Shown: positions 54,580 to 63,715, counted from the first letter of the stretch. The stretch is DNA of 64,000 nucleotides from CAXXOK01 sp963666755 (GCA_963666755.2 CAXXGW010000002.1:1-64000), one strand, 5' to 3'. The notes: generated from the sequence alone by a model not told the origin. Numbers and translations are program-made.

Positions 54580-55944
54580 ATGACCAAGAAGAGCAGGGCG
54601 CTCAAGGGGCTTTTAATCCTTGCGGTAATCGTGGCGCTGTGCATGTATTTCGCCCGCACGGTGCAGACCATCACCACCCCCAAGGTAAAGCTCACACAAT
54701 CCACCACGGGCCGGGTGGAGCAGAAAATCGACGTACAGGCTAAGCCGTACTTCCCGGTCAAGACCGAGGTCGCCCTCCCCAAAGCGGAGGACACCCCCAT
54801 TACCGTGGATAAGCTGTACGTGAGCGCGGGCCTGTATGTAGAAGCGGGCGACACCCTGTTTACCGCGCGCGTGAACGATTACGACACCAAGGAAAAGGAT
54901 CTGCGCGACAAGTACAAGACCGCCGGCCAGAAGCTGATCGATCTGGACATTGCCAACCGCAAATCCAGCAAGCAGAGCAAGCGCAACGAGCTTTACGATA
55001 CCATGCTGGATGCGCAGGACGCCCTGACTGCCGCCGAAAGCGACGCGCGCCTCGCCGCCGCCGCCGAGGGGGTCGATCTGACCTTCGACCAGGAAACGTG
55101 GGCCGCGATCGCCAAGCAGAAAAACGCCACCGCCAACCTGCTCTCGCTGATCGACCGCGCCGTGACGGCCAAGGCCACCTTCAGCACGGCGCGCGATGCG
55201 TTCTACCAGAGCTATGAAAACAAGCGCATCAAGGTGACAGACGAGGTGTTTAAGTACATCAACGACCGCAACGCCATTATTAAGGAGATGCGCGACATCA
55301 GCGACGATATGGTGGAGCTGCTGGACGCCAAGAAGAATCTGACCACCGTCAAGGCCGAAAGCGCCGGGTACATCGTCAGCATGGATGTGAAGGAGGGCGC
55401 CGGCTACGACGGCAAAACCACCGCCTACACCATCGCCAAAAAGGACGATATGCCCTGCCTGCGCGCCGATATTACCGACCTGAAAAAAGACGTGGCCGAC
55501 GGCGCAAAAGTCGAGGTTGCGGGCGATTATGAAACCCTCAAAACCAAGGTGACCGACGTCGTAAACGGCACCGACGGCCGCAAGTATGCCGAGATTGCCT
55601 TAAACGACGATATCCTGCGCACAGCAGGCGGCATGAGCCAGCTGCTGAGCGACGGCAGCATGCAAGTGAGCATCGTGTTCCGCTCCAAGAAAAACGCCAC
55701 GCTGATCCCCGCCAGCGCCCTGCGCAGCGAAGGGGACGGCAACGACTACGTGTTCGTTGTGGATTACAGCGGCGGCGGCTTCCTGAGCAGCGGCGGCATG
55801 ATCGCCAAGAAAACAACCGTGACCGTGATCGACCGGGGCGATAAGGCCGTGAGCATTCAGGAGGATTTGAGCTACCAGCGCATAATCGAGCGGGCCGACC
55901 GCACCGTGGAAGACGGCAAACCCGTCATGGAATACACCGAGTAA
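54580..55944 (+). CDS. membrane-fusion (HlyD/RND-type) adaptor protein
   Basis: The 454-residue protein has an N-terminal membrane anchor (GLLILAVIVALCMYFA, about 10-25), a split barrel-sandwich (VDKLYVSAGLYVEAGDTLFT ... VKAESAGYIVSMDVKEGAG), a long helical hairpin between (about 105-265, KDLRDKYKTAGQKLIDLD), and beta-barrel and membrane-proximal parts (IPASALRSEGDGNDYVFVVD). This is the adaptor subunit of ABC or RND exporters. It lies 19 bp after the sugar permease pair and 14 bp before a MacB-like gene. Confidence 0.87.
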   Translation: MTKKSRALKGLLILAVIVALCMYFARTVQTITTPKVKLTQSTTGRVEQKIDVQAKPYFPVKTEVALPKAEDTPITVDKLYVSAGLYVEAGDTLFTARVNDYDTKEKDLRDKYKTAGQKLIDLDIANRKSSKQSKRNELYDTMLDAQDALTAAESDARLAAAAEGVDLTFDQETWAAIAKQKNATANLLSLIDRAVTAKATFSTARDAFYQSYENKRIKVTDEVFKYINDRNAIIKEMRDISDDMVELLDAKKNLTTVKAESAGYIVSMDVKEGAGYDGKTTAYTIAKKDDMPCLRADITDLKKDVADGAKVEVAGDYETLKTKVTDVVNGTDGRKYAEIALNDDILRTAGGMSQLLSDGSMQVSIVFRSKKNATLIPASALRSEGDGNDYVFVVDYSGGGFLSSGGMIAKKTTVTVIDRGDKAVSIQEDLSYQRIIERADRTVEDGKPVMEYTE

Positions 55945-55958
55945 AGGAGGCGGAGCCC

Positions 55959-57230
55959 ATGCGGGCATTCCTTGCGCGCAACCGGCTGGGCCCGCCGCTG
56001 GCGCTCCTGCTGGCGGCCACCGTCCTCGCGCTGTACGCATACTTCTCGCTGGCCGCCATCCCGGCGCAGTACCAGTACCTGTGGGCCGCGCCCGCGCCGA
56101 CTACGGCCGCCACGGGCAGCAAGGCCGCCAACGACGGCCTGCGCGACGCCCGCCTGCGGATGGATGCGCTGAACGAGCAGCTGGAGGGCGCATGTGAAAA
56201 AACCACCCTCTACGCCGTAGCCGACGGCGTATCCGTCCAAGCCAATGTGGACGGCGCGACCGCCGTAACCGCGCGGCTGGAAGCGCTGGACGACGGGGCT
56301 TACGCCCTCAAGCCCATCCTGCTCAAGGGCGGGCGGCTCCTGTATCCGGAAGAATTTCAAACCGGCACGCGTGTGGCGCTGGTAGACGAAAAGCTGGCCG
56401 TGGCGCTGTATAACTATGCCGAGCCGCTGGGCCGCACCCTGCTGCTGGGCGGGCAGAGCTACCGCATCGTCGGCATTGTGAACGACAGCCGCCATGTGGG
56501 CGACCGGCGCGAGTATTCGCTGTATGTGCCCTACCGCGCCATGGAACACGCCTCGGTGGAAATGACCGCTCTGTGCGTCCAGACCGCCCCCATCCCGGGC
56601 GCGGGCGGCTGGTCTGCGTTTGAAACCGCCACCGCCGCGCTGAGCACGCAGGGGACCTGCATCAGCCTCCCCAAGGAAACCATGCACGCGGCGCTGCCGT
56701 TGCGCATGGTCTGCTGCGCGTTTGGGCTGATGGCGCTTTTGTTTGCGGTGCGCCTGTGCAACGCCCTGACCCGGCGGCTGTACCGCGCGTGGCGCCTGCG
56801 CATGCGGGAGCATTACGCTCTGCGGCTTGCGCCGTGGCTTACGGCGCGGGCGCTGCCGCTGTTGCTGGGCTACGCGATGTGCGCGTTTGCCTTTACGCGG
56901 CTGTTCCTGCTGCTGATCGAGCCGGTGTACACCTTTCCGGAATGGATCCCCAAGGTGCTGGTGGAGCCCAACGACATCTCCGCCGCCTTCTGGGCCGTGT
57001 GGCAAAAACAGGCGGCGCTGATTGAACTGCGCAGCCCGGAGCTGATTCGCACCCGCTTTTTCGGCGAGCTGACAGCCTGGGCCTGCGGCGCGCTGGCGCT
57101 GGCGGGCGGTCTGCTGGCCGCGCGGCTGAGCGCGGCGCTGCGCCCCCTGCTGCTGCGCCCTGAAGACGAAGCCGACCGGCCCGTGCCGGACGGTGCGCAA
57201 GCCGAAGCCGAGGCCCTGATACGGCGGTAG
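55959..57230 (+). CDS. MacB-like permease (periplasmic-core domain with about four membrane helices)
   Basis: The ATG at 55959 follows AAAGGAGG. The 423-residue protein has one N-terminal helix (PLALLLAATVLALYAYFSLA), then an extracytoplasmic domain with the MacB_PCD signature LKGGRLLYPEEF, VALVDEKLAVALYNYAEPLG and SYRIVGIVND, and three C-terminal helices (PLRMVCCAFGLMALLFAVRL and two more). The helix arrangement fits MacB/FtsX permeases, but no ATPase is fused or adjacent. With the adaptor upstream it would make two of the three parts of an exporter. Confidence 0.75.
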   Translation: MRAFLARNRLGPPLALLLAATVLALYAYFSLAAIPAQYQYLWAAPAPTTAATGSKAANDGLRDARLRMDALNEQLEGACEKTTLYAVADGVSVQANVDGATAVTARLEALDDGAYALKPILLKGGRLLYPEEFQTGTRVALVDEKLAVALYNYAEPLGRTLLLGGQSYRIVGIVNDSRHVGDRREYSLYVPYRAMEHASVEMTALCVQTAPIPGAGGWSAFETATAALSTQGTCISLPKETMHAALPLRMVCCAFGLMALLFAVRLCNALTRRLYRAWRLRMREHYALRLAPWLTARALPLLLGYAMCAFAFTRLFLLLIEPVYTFPEWIPKVLVEPNDISAAFWAVWQKQAALIELRSPELIRTRFFGELTAWACGALALAGGLLAARLSAALRPLLLRPEDEADRPVPDGAQAEAEALIRR

Positions 57231-57323
57231 CGACCTCCCCCAGACAAAAACCCGGGCGCACAGCGCGCCCTTCCCCGCCGATTGACGCAGCCCCCGCATC
57301 CGTGGTAGAATGGGCGGTGTGCG

Positions 57324-57405
57324 GCGGGCATGGTGGAATGGCAGACACAAAGGACTTAAAATCCTTCGCTCCGGCGTGCGGGTTCGAGTCCCGCTGCCCG
57401 CACCA
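57324..57405 (+). tRNA. tRNA-Leu (UAA)
   Basis: The acceptor stem GCGGGCA pairs with TGCCCGC (57395-57401), discriminator A and encoded CCA (57403-57405). The anticodon loop CTTAAAA has anticodon TAA between AGGA/TCCT arms. A long variable arm (CGC TCCG GCG) and T-arm GCGGGTTCGAGTCCCGC confirm a class II leucine tRNA. It stands alone between two protein genes. Confidence 0.97.
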
Positions 57406-57477
57406 CAGGCCGGGCCGCTCGCAGGGGCGGCCCGTTGTCGTTTTCCGGATTTTTCGCACAGGGGAGGGGATGGCGGC

Positions 57478-58365
57478 ATGTGGATGCTGTTGGCCTTCGG
57501 CTCGGCGCTGTTTGCGGGCATCACGGCCATTCTGGCCAAGATTGGCGTGCGGGATACCGACACCGATGTGGCTACGGCGCTGCGCACCGTCGTGGTGCTG
57601 GTGTTTTCCTGGTTAATGGCCTGGGTTGCCGGGGCGCTGCCCAGCCTGCCGACCGTATCGGGGCGCACATGGCTGTTCCTGACGCTCAGCGGCTTTGCCA
57701 CGGGCGCGTCGTGGCTGTGTTACTTTCGCGCCCTGCAACTGGGGGATGTGAACAAGGTAACCCCGGTGGATAAATCCTCCACAGTGCTGACGATGCTGCT
57801 GGCTTTCCTGCTGCTGGGCGAACCGCTGGGCCTTTTACAGCTCGTGGCGATGGTGTGCATCGGGGGCGGCGCGTACCTGATGGTGCAACGCGCGCCCGCT
57901 GCGGCGCAAGCCGCGCCCGCCGCCGTGCAGCCCAAAGCGACCCGCCCCGCGTGGCTTTTATACGCCATTGGCTCGGCGGTGTTTGCCAGCCTGACCAGCA
58001 TTCTGGGCAAGATCGGCATCGAGGGCGTTCCCTCCACGCTGGGTACGGCCATCCGCACCTGCGTGGTGCTGGCACTGGCCTGGGCCATTGTGTGGGGGCG
58101 CGGCAAAGGCGGCGCTGTGCGGCATGTGGATCGGCGCAGCCTGCTGTTTCTGGGCCTGAGCGGCATCGCCACCGGCGCGTCGTGGCTGTGTTATTACAGC
58201 GCGCTGCAAACCGGGCTTGCCAGCGTGGTCGTGCCCATCGACAAACTGAGCATTCTGGTCAGCATCGCGTTCTCCCGCCTGGTGCTGGGCGAGCGCCTGA
58301 GCCTTCGCGCGGGGCTGGGGCTGGGGCTGCTGACCGCGGGCACCCTGCTGCTGGTGTTTCTGTAA
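57478..58365 (+). CDS. EamA family drug/metabolite transporter
   Basis: The ATG at 57478 has GGGGAGGGG 8 nt upstream; a longer frame runs back through the tRNA and is rejected. The 295-residue protein is two repeats of five helices: LAFGSALFAGITAILAKIGV ... and YAIGSAVFASLTSILGKIGI ..., each with FATGASWLCYFRALQLG / IATGASWLCYYSALQTG, the EamA internal symmetry. The repeats are joined by an Ala/Pro-rich linker. The substrate is unknown. Confidence 0.93.
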   Translation: MWMLLAFGSALFAGITAILAKIGVRDTDTDVATALRTVVVLVFSWLMAWVAGALPSLPTVSGRTWLFLTLSGFATGASWLCYFRALQLGDVNKVTPVDKSSTVLTMLLAFLLLGEPLGLLQLVAMVCIGGGAYLMVQRAPAAAQAAPAAVQPKATRPAWLLYAIGSAVFASLTSILGKIGIEGVPSTLGTAIRTCVVLALAWAIVWGRGKGGAVRHVDRRSLLFLGLSGIATGASWLCYYSALQTGLASVVVPIDKLSILVSIAFSRLVLGERLSLRAGLGLGLLTAGTLLLVFL

Positions 58366-58418
58366 AGCACAACGTCCTGCGGCGATACGCACGCCCGCGC
58401 AGGGTTGGATTTTACAGG

Positions 58419-58724
58419 GATGATCCCAACACCAAGGTGCGCTATCGGATCATCGCAAACCCGTGTAGTTTTTTACCCTCGAAGCATTGACACCATCACA
58501 GAAATGTGTTGCTCGCTTAAGATTTTACCACGCAGGAGTGACACCAACGCCAAGGTACCCGTGTAAATCTCTGTACTGAAACGTTGACACTAACACAGAA
58601 ATGTGCAACCATCGTAAGCATCGACCCCCACATGGATGACACCAGCACAAAAGTGTGCCATCGAACAATCGCGTACCTAACGCAAACTTTACCCAGAGGG
58701 ATAGCACCGGCACAGGCGTATGCC
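58419..58724 (+). repeat. degenerate array of six short hairpin units upstream of the glycan genes
   Basis: Units beginning GATGACACCANCACA-like occur at 58419, 58486, 58537, 58583, 58635 and 58700 (spacing 67, 51, 46, 52, 65). Five contain a mini-hairpin with a 4-nt loop: CAC-CAAG-GTG, CACA-GAAA-TGTG (twice), GCACA-AAAG-TGTGC and GGCACA-GGCG-TATGCC. Frames differ between units, so they are not a coding repeat. The array ends 45 nt before the GT2 start and could sit in its leader RNA. Confidence 0.6.
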
Positions 58725-58768
58725 ATCAAAAAGAATCGCGCACCCGCGCAGACTTGGGAGGGCCGTGC

Positions 58769-59764
58769 ATGGAGCCGTTGGTCAGCATTTGCTGCGTTAC
58801 CTACAACCACGCCGCGACCCTTGCCCAGGCGCTGGACGGGTTTTTGATGCAGCGCGGCGTGCGCGTGGAGGTTCTGGTACATGACGACGCCTCCACCGAC
58901 GGCACGCAGGCGCTGCTGCAAAGGTATGCCGATCGCTATCCCGATACCGTCAAGCCGCTGTACGAAACCGAGAACCAGTACCGCAAGGGCGTAGCGATGG
59001 ATGCCACCTTCAACTTCCCCCGCGCCACGGGGGAGTATATCGCCCTGTGCGAAGGCGACGATGCCTGGACCGATCCCGATAAGCTCGCCCGGCAGATCGA
59101 ATGCCTGCGTGCGCACCCGGGCGCGACCTTCTGCTTTACCAACGCGACTGTGCGCGACGTTTCCGGCCGCGCGCCGGATCGCCCCTTCCTGCCCTATTAC
59201 CCGGAGGAGGCCGCCTGGCTTGCCGCCGATACCGCCGTGTACCATCTAGGGCGGCTCACGCACCTCACGTTTATCCCCACGGCATCGTTCGTGTTCCCGC
59301 GTGCGGCGCTGGAGGCCATCCCGCCCGCGATGCTTACCGCGCCCTGCCCCTACGGCGATCTGCGCCTCAAGCTGATGCTGACCGCCGTGGGTTTTGCCGT
59401 GTACCTGCCCGCCGATACCTGCCTGTACCGCCTGAACACCGCCAGCAGCGCCATGGCCCGCTGGGGCGCGGAGCCGGCCGCGCGCACGCGCGAACGCTGC
59501 GCGCAAACCCTGCGGATGCTTGCAGATGTGCAGACGCTGTGCGGCGAGCGCTGTCAGGCCGAGCTGCAACGCCTGCGCGATGCGCAGCTGCGGGTGCTTT
59601 TGTATGCCACCCCGACCCGCGCACTGCTGCGGCAGCCGGAGGCGCGGCGCGTGTACCGCGCGCTGCCCCTGCCCCGGCGGCTTGTGTGCCGCCTGAAGGC
59701 CTGCCTGCCGGACGACGCGCTGCGCACCCTGCGCGCGCGCCTGCGCCGCGCTCCGCACGCCTGA
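58769..59764 (+). CDS. family 2 glycosyltransferase
   Basis: The ATG at 58769 (MEPLVSICCVTYNHAATLAQ) has GGGAGGG 6 nt upstream; upstream in-frame codons fall in the hairpin array. The 331-residue protein has the GT2 GT-A fold: VSICCVTYNH, VEVLVHDDASTDGT (nucleotide-sugar Asp), CEGDDAWTDPDKL (DXD-like) and a later GDLRLKLML. It should add a sugar during surface glycan assembly. No membrane segment is visible. It is the first gene of a four-gene glycan cluster. Confidence 0.9.
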   Translation: MEPLVSICCVTYNHAATLAQALDGFLMQRGVRVEVLVHDDASTDGTQALLQRYADRYPDTVKPLYETENQYRKGVAMDATFNFPRATGEYIALCEGDDAWTDPDKLARQIECLRAHPGATFCFTNATVRDVSGRAPDRPFLPYYPEEAAWLAADTAVYHLGRLTHLTFIPTASFVFPRAALEAIPPAMLTAPCPYGDLRLKLMLTAVGFAVYLPADTCLYRLNTASSAMARWGAEPAARTRERCAQTLRMLADVQTLCGERCQAELQRLRDAQLRVLLYATPTRALLRQPEARRVYRALPLPRRLVCRLKACLPDDALRTLRARLRRAPHA

Positions 59765-59806
59765 AATCCCCGCCCCGCTTTTACCGGAAAGAAGGGAAGG
59801 TTGCCT

Positions 59807-60889
59807 GTGTCCATTCAAGTTGCGCGCAGCTCCATGCCTCCGTTTGAGGAGTTCTGCGCCGAGATTCGCGGCCTGTGGGACAGCCATTGGCTGACCAACA
59901 ACGGCGAAAAGGCGCTTGCGCTGGAAGCCGCCCTGCGCGCGTATCTGGACGCGCCCCATGTGGTGCTGTTTTCCAACGGCCATCTGGCGCTGGAAGCCGC
60001 CGTGCGCGCGCTGGGCCTCAGCGGCGAAGTGATCACCACGCCGTTTACGTTTGCCTCCACCACGCACGCGCTGGTGCGCTGCGGGGTTACGCCGGTGTTT
60101 GCCGACGTGCGCCCCGACACCCTGACGCTAGACCCCGCCTGTGTGGAACCGCTGATTACCGAACGCACCACCGCGCTTTTACCGGTGCACGTGTACGGCA
60201 ACTACTGCGATGTGGACGCGCTGGCCGCGCTGGCCGACCGCTATCACCTGCGCCTGCTCTACGACGCGGCGCACGCCTTCGGGGCCACGCACGGGGGCCG
60301 CAGCGCGGCCGCCTTTGGCGACGCGGCCATGTTCAGCTTTCACGCCACCAAGGTATTCCACACCATTGAGGGCGGCGCGGTCGCCTGCCGTGACGCGGCG
60401 CTGGCCGACGCGCTGCGGCTGGAACGCAACTTCGGCATTACCGGGCCGGAAACCGCTATATCGGTGGGCGGCAACGCCAAGATGAACGAGGTGCAGGCCG
60501 CGATGGGCCTATGCAACCTGCGCCACCTGGCCGGGGAGATCGACAAGCGCCGCGCCGTGTGCGCCCGTTATCATACCCGGCTGGACGGGGTGCCCGGCCT
60601 GCGCCTGTGCCCCGAGCACACCGATGATAACTGCGCCTACCTGCCCGTGTTTTTTGAAGATTTCCACCTGACGCGGGACGAGGCTTTTGCCCGGCTGGCC
60701 GCGCAGGATATTTTCGCCCGCAAGTATTTTTACCCCCTGACCACCGCGCTGCAATGCTACGCCGGGCGCTTCGACCCTGAGGCCACGCCCGTCGCCCTGC
60801 GCGCCAGCGAACAGGTGCTCACCCTGCCGCTGTACGCCGATCTGGACCTTGCCACGGTAGACCGCATCTGCGATATCCTGCTGGCCTGA
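59807..60889 (+). CDS. DegT/DnrJ/EryC1/StrS aminotransferase
   Basis: The GTG at 59807 suits the GAAGGG/GGAAGG site; a TTG at 59801 abuts it. The 360-residue protein has the sugar aminotransferase blocks: VLFSNGHLALEAAVRALGLS, ITTPFTFASTTHALV, LLPVHVYGNYCDVDAL, LLYDAAHAFG, the PLP lysine in FSFHATKVFHTIEGGAV, and FGITGPE and KMNEVQAAMGLCNL. It makes an amino sugar nucleotide from a keto-sugar. It lies 42 bp after the GT2 gene and 22 bp before the flippase. Confidence 0.93.
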   Translation: MSIQVARSSMPPFEEFCAEIRGLWDSHWLTNNGEKALALEAALRAYLDAPHVVLFSNGHLALEAAVRALGLSGEVITTPFTFASTTHALVRCGVTPVFADVRPDTLTLDPACVEPLITERTTALLPVHVYGNYCDVDALAALADRYHLRLLYDAAHAFGATHGGRSAAAFGDAAMFSFHATKVFHTIEGGAVACRDAALADALRLERNFGITGPETAISVGGNAKMNEVQAAMGLCNLRHLAGEIDKRRAVCARYHTRLDGVPGLRLCPEHTDDNCAYLPVFFEDFHLTRDEAFARLAAQDIFARKYFYPLTTALQCYAGRFDPEATPVALRASEQVLTLPLYADLDLATVDRICDILLA

Positions 60890-60911
60890 AAGCCGGAAAG
60901 GAGCCACAGCC

Positions 60912-62387
60912 TTGAGCGAAACCACCAAACGCACGGCGGGCCGTTCCTTCCTCTTCAAGCTGGCGGAAAGCACAGGCACGCAGGGCATCAGCTTTCTGGT
61001 GGGCATCGTGCTGGCCCGCCTGCTGGACCCCACGGACTATGCCGTGCTCACGCTGCTGACGGTGTTCATCAGCCTTTCGCGCGTGTTTGTGCAAAGCGGG
61101 CTGAACACCGCGCTGGTGCAGCGCCTGCAGGTGGACGAAACCGACCTGTCCAGCGTGTTTTACCTGAGCCTGGGCATCGCCGCGGGCTGCTACGCGCTTT
61201 TGTACGTAACCGCGCCGCTGATCGCCGCATTTTACCGCCAGCCGGAGCTGACGTCGCTAATGCGCGTGCTCGCGCTGGTGCTGCTGCCCGGGGCGCTCAA
61301 CTCCGTACAGCAGGCCGTGATCGCGCGGCAGATGTCGTTTCACAAGCTCATGTGGGCCAGCATCGCGGCCAACGTGCTCTCCGGCGCGGCCGGCATCGCG
61401 ATGGCGGCGGCGGGCGCGGGCGCGTGGGCGCTGATCGTGCAGCAGCTGGTCAATCAGGTGGCGGTGTGCGTGATCCTGCTGTTTACGGTGCCGTGGCGGC
61501 CCCGGCTGCTGTTTTCCTGGAACAAGGTACGCGGGCTGTTCTCCTTCGGGTGGAAGCTGCTGGTGTCCAGCCTGATTGAAACCCTCTACAACAACCTGCG
61601 CACGCTGGTGATCGGCCGCGTGTTCGACAAGCCGCAGCTGGGCTACTATAACCGCGGGCGGCAGTTTCCGGAACTGGTGATGAACAACGTCAACGGTTCC
61701 ATCCAGAGCGTGATGCTGCCGGTACTCTCCGGCGAGCAGGAACGCCGCGACCGCATGAAGGCCATGACGCGGCGGGCGATCATGGCCAGCTCCTACCTGG
61801 TGTTTCCGATGATGGCGGGGCTGGCGCTGGTGGCCGACCCGCTCATCCGGCTGCTGCTGACGGATAAGTGGCTTCCCTGCGTGCCGTTTCTGTGGATCTG
61901 CTGCGCCGATTTTGCCTTTTACCCCGTGCACACCAGCAATTTGCAGGCCATCAATGCCATGGGGCGCAGCGATGTGTTCCTGCGGCTGGAAGTGATTAAG
62001 AAGGCTTACGGGCTGGCGATTCTGGCCATATCGCTGTTCTGCTTTCACGATGTGCTGGTGGTGGCGGGCGGCAGCGTTGTCAGTACGCTGATCGCCACCT
62101 TTGTAAACGCCGCCCCCAACAAACGGCTGCTGGGGTATCGCTATCTGGAGCAGGTGCGCGACCTGCTGCCTTCGCTGGGCCTCACCGCGCTGATGGGCGC
62201 AGCCGTCTGGGCCGCCGGGCTGATTCCGCTTGCGCCGCTGTGGCGGCTGCTGGTACAAACAGCCGTAGGGGTGGCGGTGTACGGGGGGCTGTCTGTGTTG
62301 TTCAAGCCCGAAGCCTACCGGGGGGTGCTGGACATGGCGCGCGCCCTGCGCAGCCGCCCCGCGCCCGACGCCGACCCCGCCGCCTGA
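60912..62387 (+). CDS. polysaccharide flippase (MOP superfamily, Wzx/WzxC-like)
   Basis: The TTG at 60912 follows AAAGGAG. The 491-residue protein has about 12-14 membrane helices and family motifs FLVGIVLARLLDPTDYAVLT, LGYYNRGRQFPELVMNNVNG and VFPMMAGLALVADPLIRLLL. It moves lipid-linked oligosaccharides across the membrane. This places the cluster in a repeat-unit glycan pathway. Confidence 0.93.
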   Translation: MSETTKRTAGRSFLFKLAESTGTQGISFLVGIVLARLLDPTDYAVLTLLTVFISLSRVFVQSGLNTALVQRLQVDETDLSSVFYLSLGIAAGCYALLYVTAPLIAAFYRQPELTSLMRVLALVLLPGALNSVQQAVIARQMSFHKLMWASIAANVLSGAAGIAMAAAGAGAWALIVQQLVNQVAVCVILLFTVPWRPRLLFSWNKVRGLFSFGWKLLVSSLIETLYNNLRTLVIGRVFDKPQLGYYNRGRQFPELVMNNVNGSIQSVMLPVLSGEQERRDRMKAMTRRAIMASSYLVFPMMAGLALVADPLIRLLLTDKWLPCVPFLWICCADFAFYPVHTSNLQAINAMGRSDVFLRLEVIKKAYGLAILAISLFCFHDVLVVAGGSVVSTLIATFVNAAPNKRLLGYRYLEQVRDLLPSLGLTALMGAAVWAAGLIPLAPLWRLLVQTAVGVAVYGGLSVLFKPEAYRGVLDMARALRSRPAPDADPAA

Positions 62388-62426
62388 CCGCCGCCGCGCC
62401 CCACTCACGCAAGGGAGGGTTTTCCG

Positions 62427-63389
62427 ATGCCGACCGTACTGCTGACCGCCATAGGCTCCGCCGCGGCGCATGCTGCCCATACGGCCCTGACCGCCGCGGG
62501 CTGCCGGGTGCTCGGCTGCGATATTTATCCCCGCGCCTGGAACGTGAACGCCATGGAGATGGAACCGTTCCTGAACGTGCCTCCGGCCACCGATGCGGAG
62601 GCCTACACCGCAGCGCTGCTGGACGCCGTGCGCGCCTACGGCATCCAGGCTATCCTGCCCCTGACCGACGTGGAGGTGGACGTGCTTTGCACCCGTAAGC
62701 CTGCCTTTGCAGCGCTGGGCGCGACCGTCTGCTGCCCCGAACCCGCCGTGGCCGACCTTTGCCGCGATAAGCTGCGCATGGCGCAATCGCTGGATGCGGC
62801 GGGGCTGTGCGACGTGATCCCCACATGGACGCGCGAAACCCTCCCGGCGGAGCCGCCCTACCCGCTGCTGCTCAAACCCCTGCGGGGCCGCAGCAGTCAG
62901 GCCCAACAGGTGGCGGACGATGCGCAGGCGCTTACCCTGGCGCTCAGCCAGCGGGCGGATTACATCCTCCAGCCCTATTGGCCCGGCGACGTATACACCG
63001 TCGATTGCGCCCGCGATGCGCAAGGCAACACGGTTACCCTGACCCGCCGGGAGCGCCTGCGCACTGTGAACGGGCTTGGCACCGCGGTGGAAATCTGCCC
63101 CGCCCATCCGCTGGACGCGGTGTGCCGCGGCATACTGGCCCATGTAGGGCTGGTGGGCGTGGTCAATATGGAGTTTATCCGCCGTGGGGATACCTACCGC
63201 TTTTTAGAGGTCAACCCCCGCTTTTCAGGCGGGGTTGGGTTCAGCCTGCTGGCGGGGTATGATTTTGTGAATGCCATGCTGCGCTGCCACGCGGGGTTAC
63301 CGCTGGTACCGGCTCCGGTTTTCGCGCCGATGACGCTGGCACAGCGCTATGAGATGTGTATCACGCGCCGGGGCGGAGAAGATCAGTAA
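62427..63389 (+). CDS. ATP-grasp domain protein
   Basis: The 320-residue protein has an N-terminal Rossmann-like segment (VLLTAIGSAAAHAAHTALTA), then ATP-grasp blocks YPLLLKPLRGRSSQ, DYILQPYWPGDVYTVDCA and GVVNMEFIRRGDTYRFLEVN with PRFSGGVGFS. This is the carbamoyl-phosphate-synthase-like branch. ATP-grasp proteins in glycan loci often couple a carboxylate to an amine, which would suit the amino sugar made by the preceding aminotransferase, but that is inference. It is the last gene before the repeat arrays. Confidence 0.87.
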   Translation: MPTVLLTAIGSAAAHAAHTALTAAGCRVLGCDIYPRAWNVNAMEMEPFLNVPPATDAEAYTAALLDAVRAYGIQAILPLTDVEVDVLCTRKPAFAALGATVCCPEPAVADLCRDKLRMAQSLDAAGLCDVIPTWTRETLPAEPPYPLLLKPLRGRSSQAQQVADDAQALTLALSQRADYILQPYWPGDVYTVDCARDAQGNTVTLTRRERLRTVNGLGTAVEICPAHPLDAVCRGILAHVGLVGVVNMEFIRRGDTYRFLEVNPRFSGGVGFSLLAGYDFVNAMLRCHAGLPLVPAPVFAPMTLAQRYEMCITRRGGEDQ

Positions 63390-63392
63390 AAA

Positions 63393-63699
63393 TGGGTCAA
63401 GGGCCAAGGGCCCTTGTCAGGTTTCCAAAGGGTGAAACCCTTTGGTAGGTTTGGGCGAAGCCCATGCCCTCAGCCGCAGCGAGAGTGCGCAGCGCGCGAA
63501 CAGCGCCAAAGGCGCTATGAGGCGCGCGGGGATAGAAATAAGCCGCATGAAAGCAAAAAGGGGGTCAAGGGCCAAGGGCCCTTGTCAGGTTTCCAAAGGG
63601 TGAAACCCTTTGGTAGGTTTGGGCGAAGCCCATGCCCTCAGCCGCAGCGAGAGTGCGCAGCGCGCGAACAGCGCCGCAGGCGCTATGAGGCGCGCGGGG
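63393..63699 (+). repeat. family A hairpin array, two units
   Basis: Units at 63393-63531 and 63562-63699 (period 169 bp) show the same three stems as the other arrays but in plus orientation. The AGCGCC/GGCGCT stem has loop AAA in unit 1 and GCA in unit 2. The inter-unit spacer (AGCCGCATGAAAGC) is the reverse complement of the spacer used in the 11.8-kb array. Confidence 0.85.
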
Positions 63700-63715
63700 A
63701 TAGAAGCCTGCCTCA

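Noticed and set aside
57310..57477. Upstream extension of the EamA transporter
   Set aside because: It reads through the tRNA-Leu gene; the ATG at 57478 has a strong ribosome binding site at correct spacing.
58419..58724. Possible CRISPR array
   Set aside because: Units are only loosely similar, intervals vary from 46 to 67 bp, and no cas gene is present in the window.
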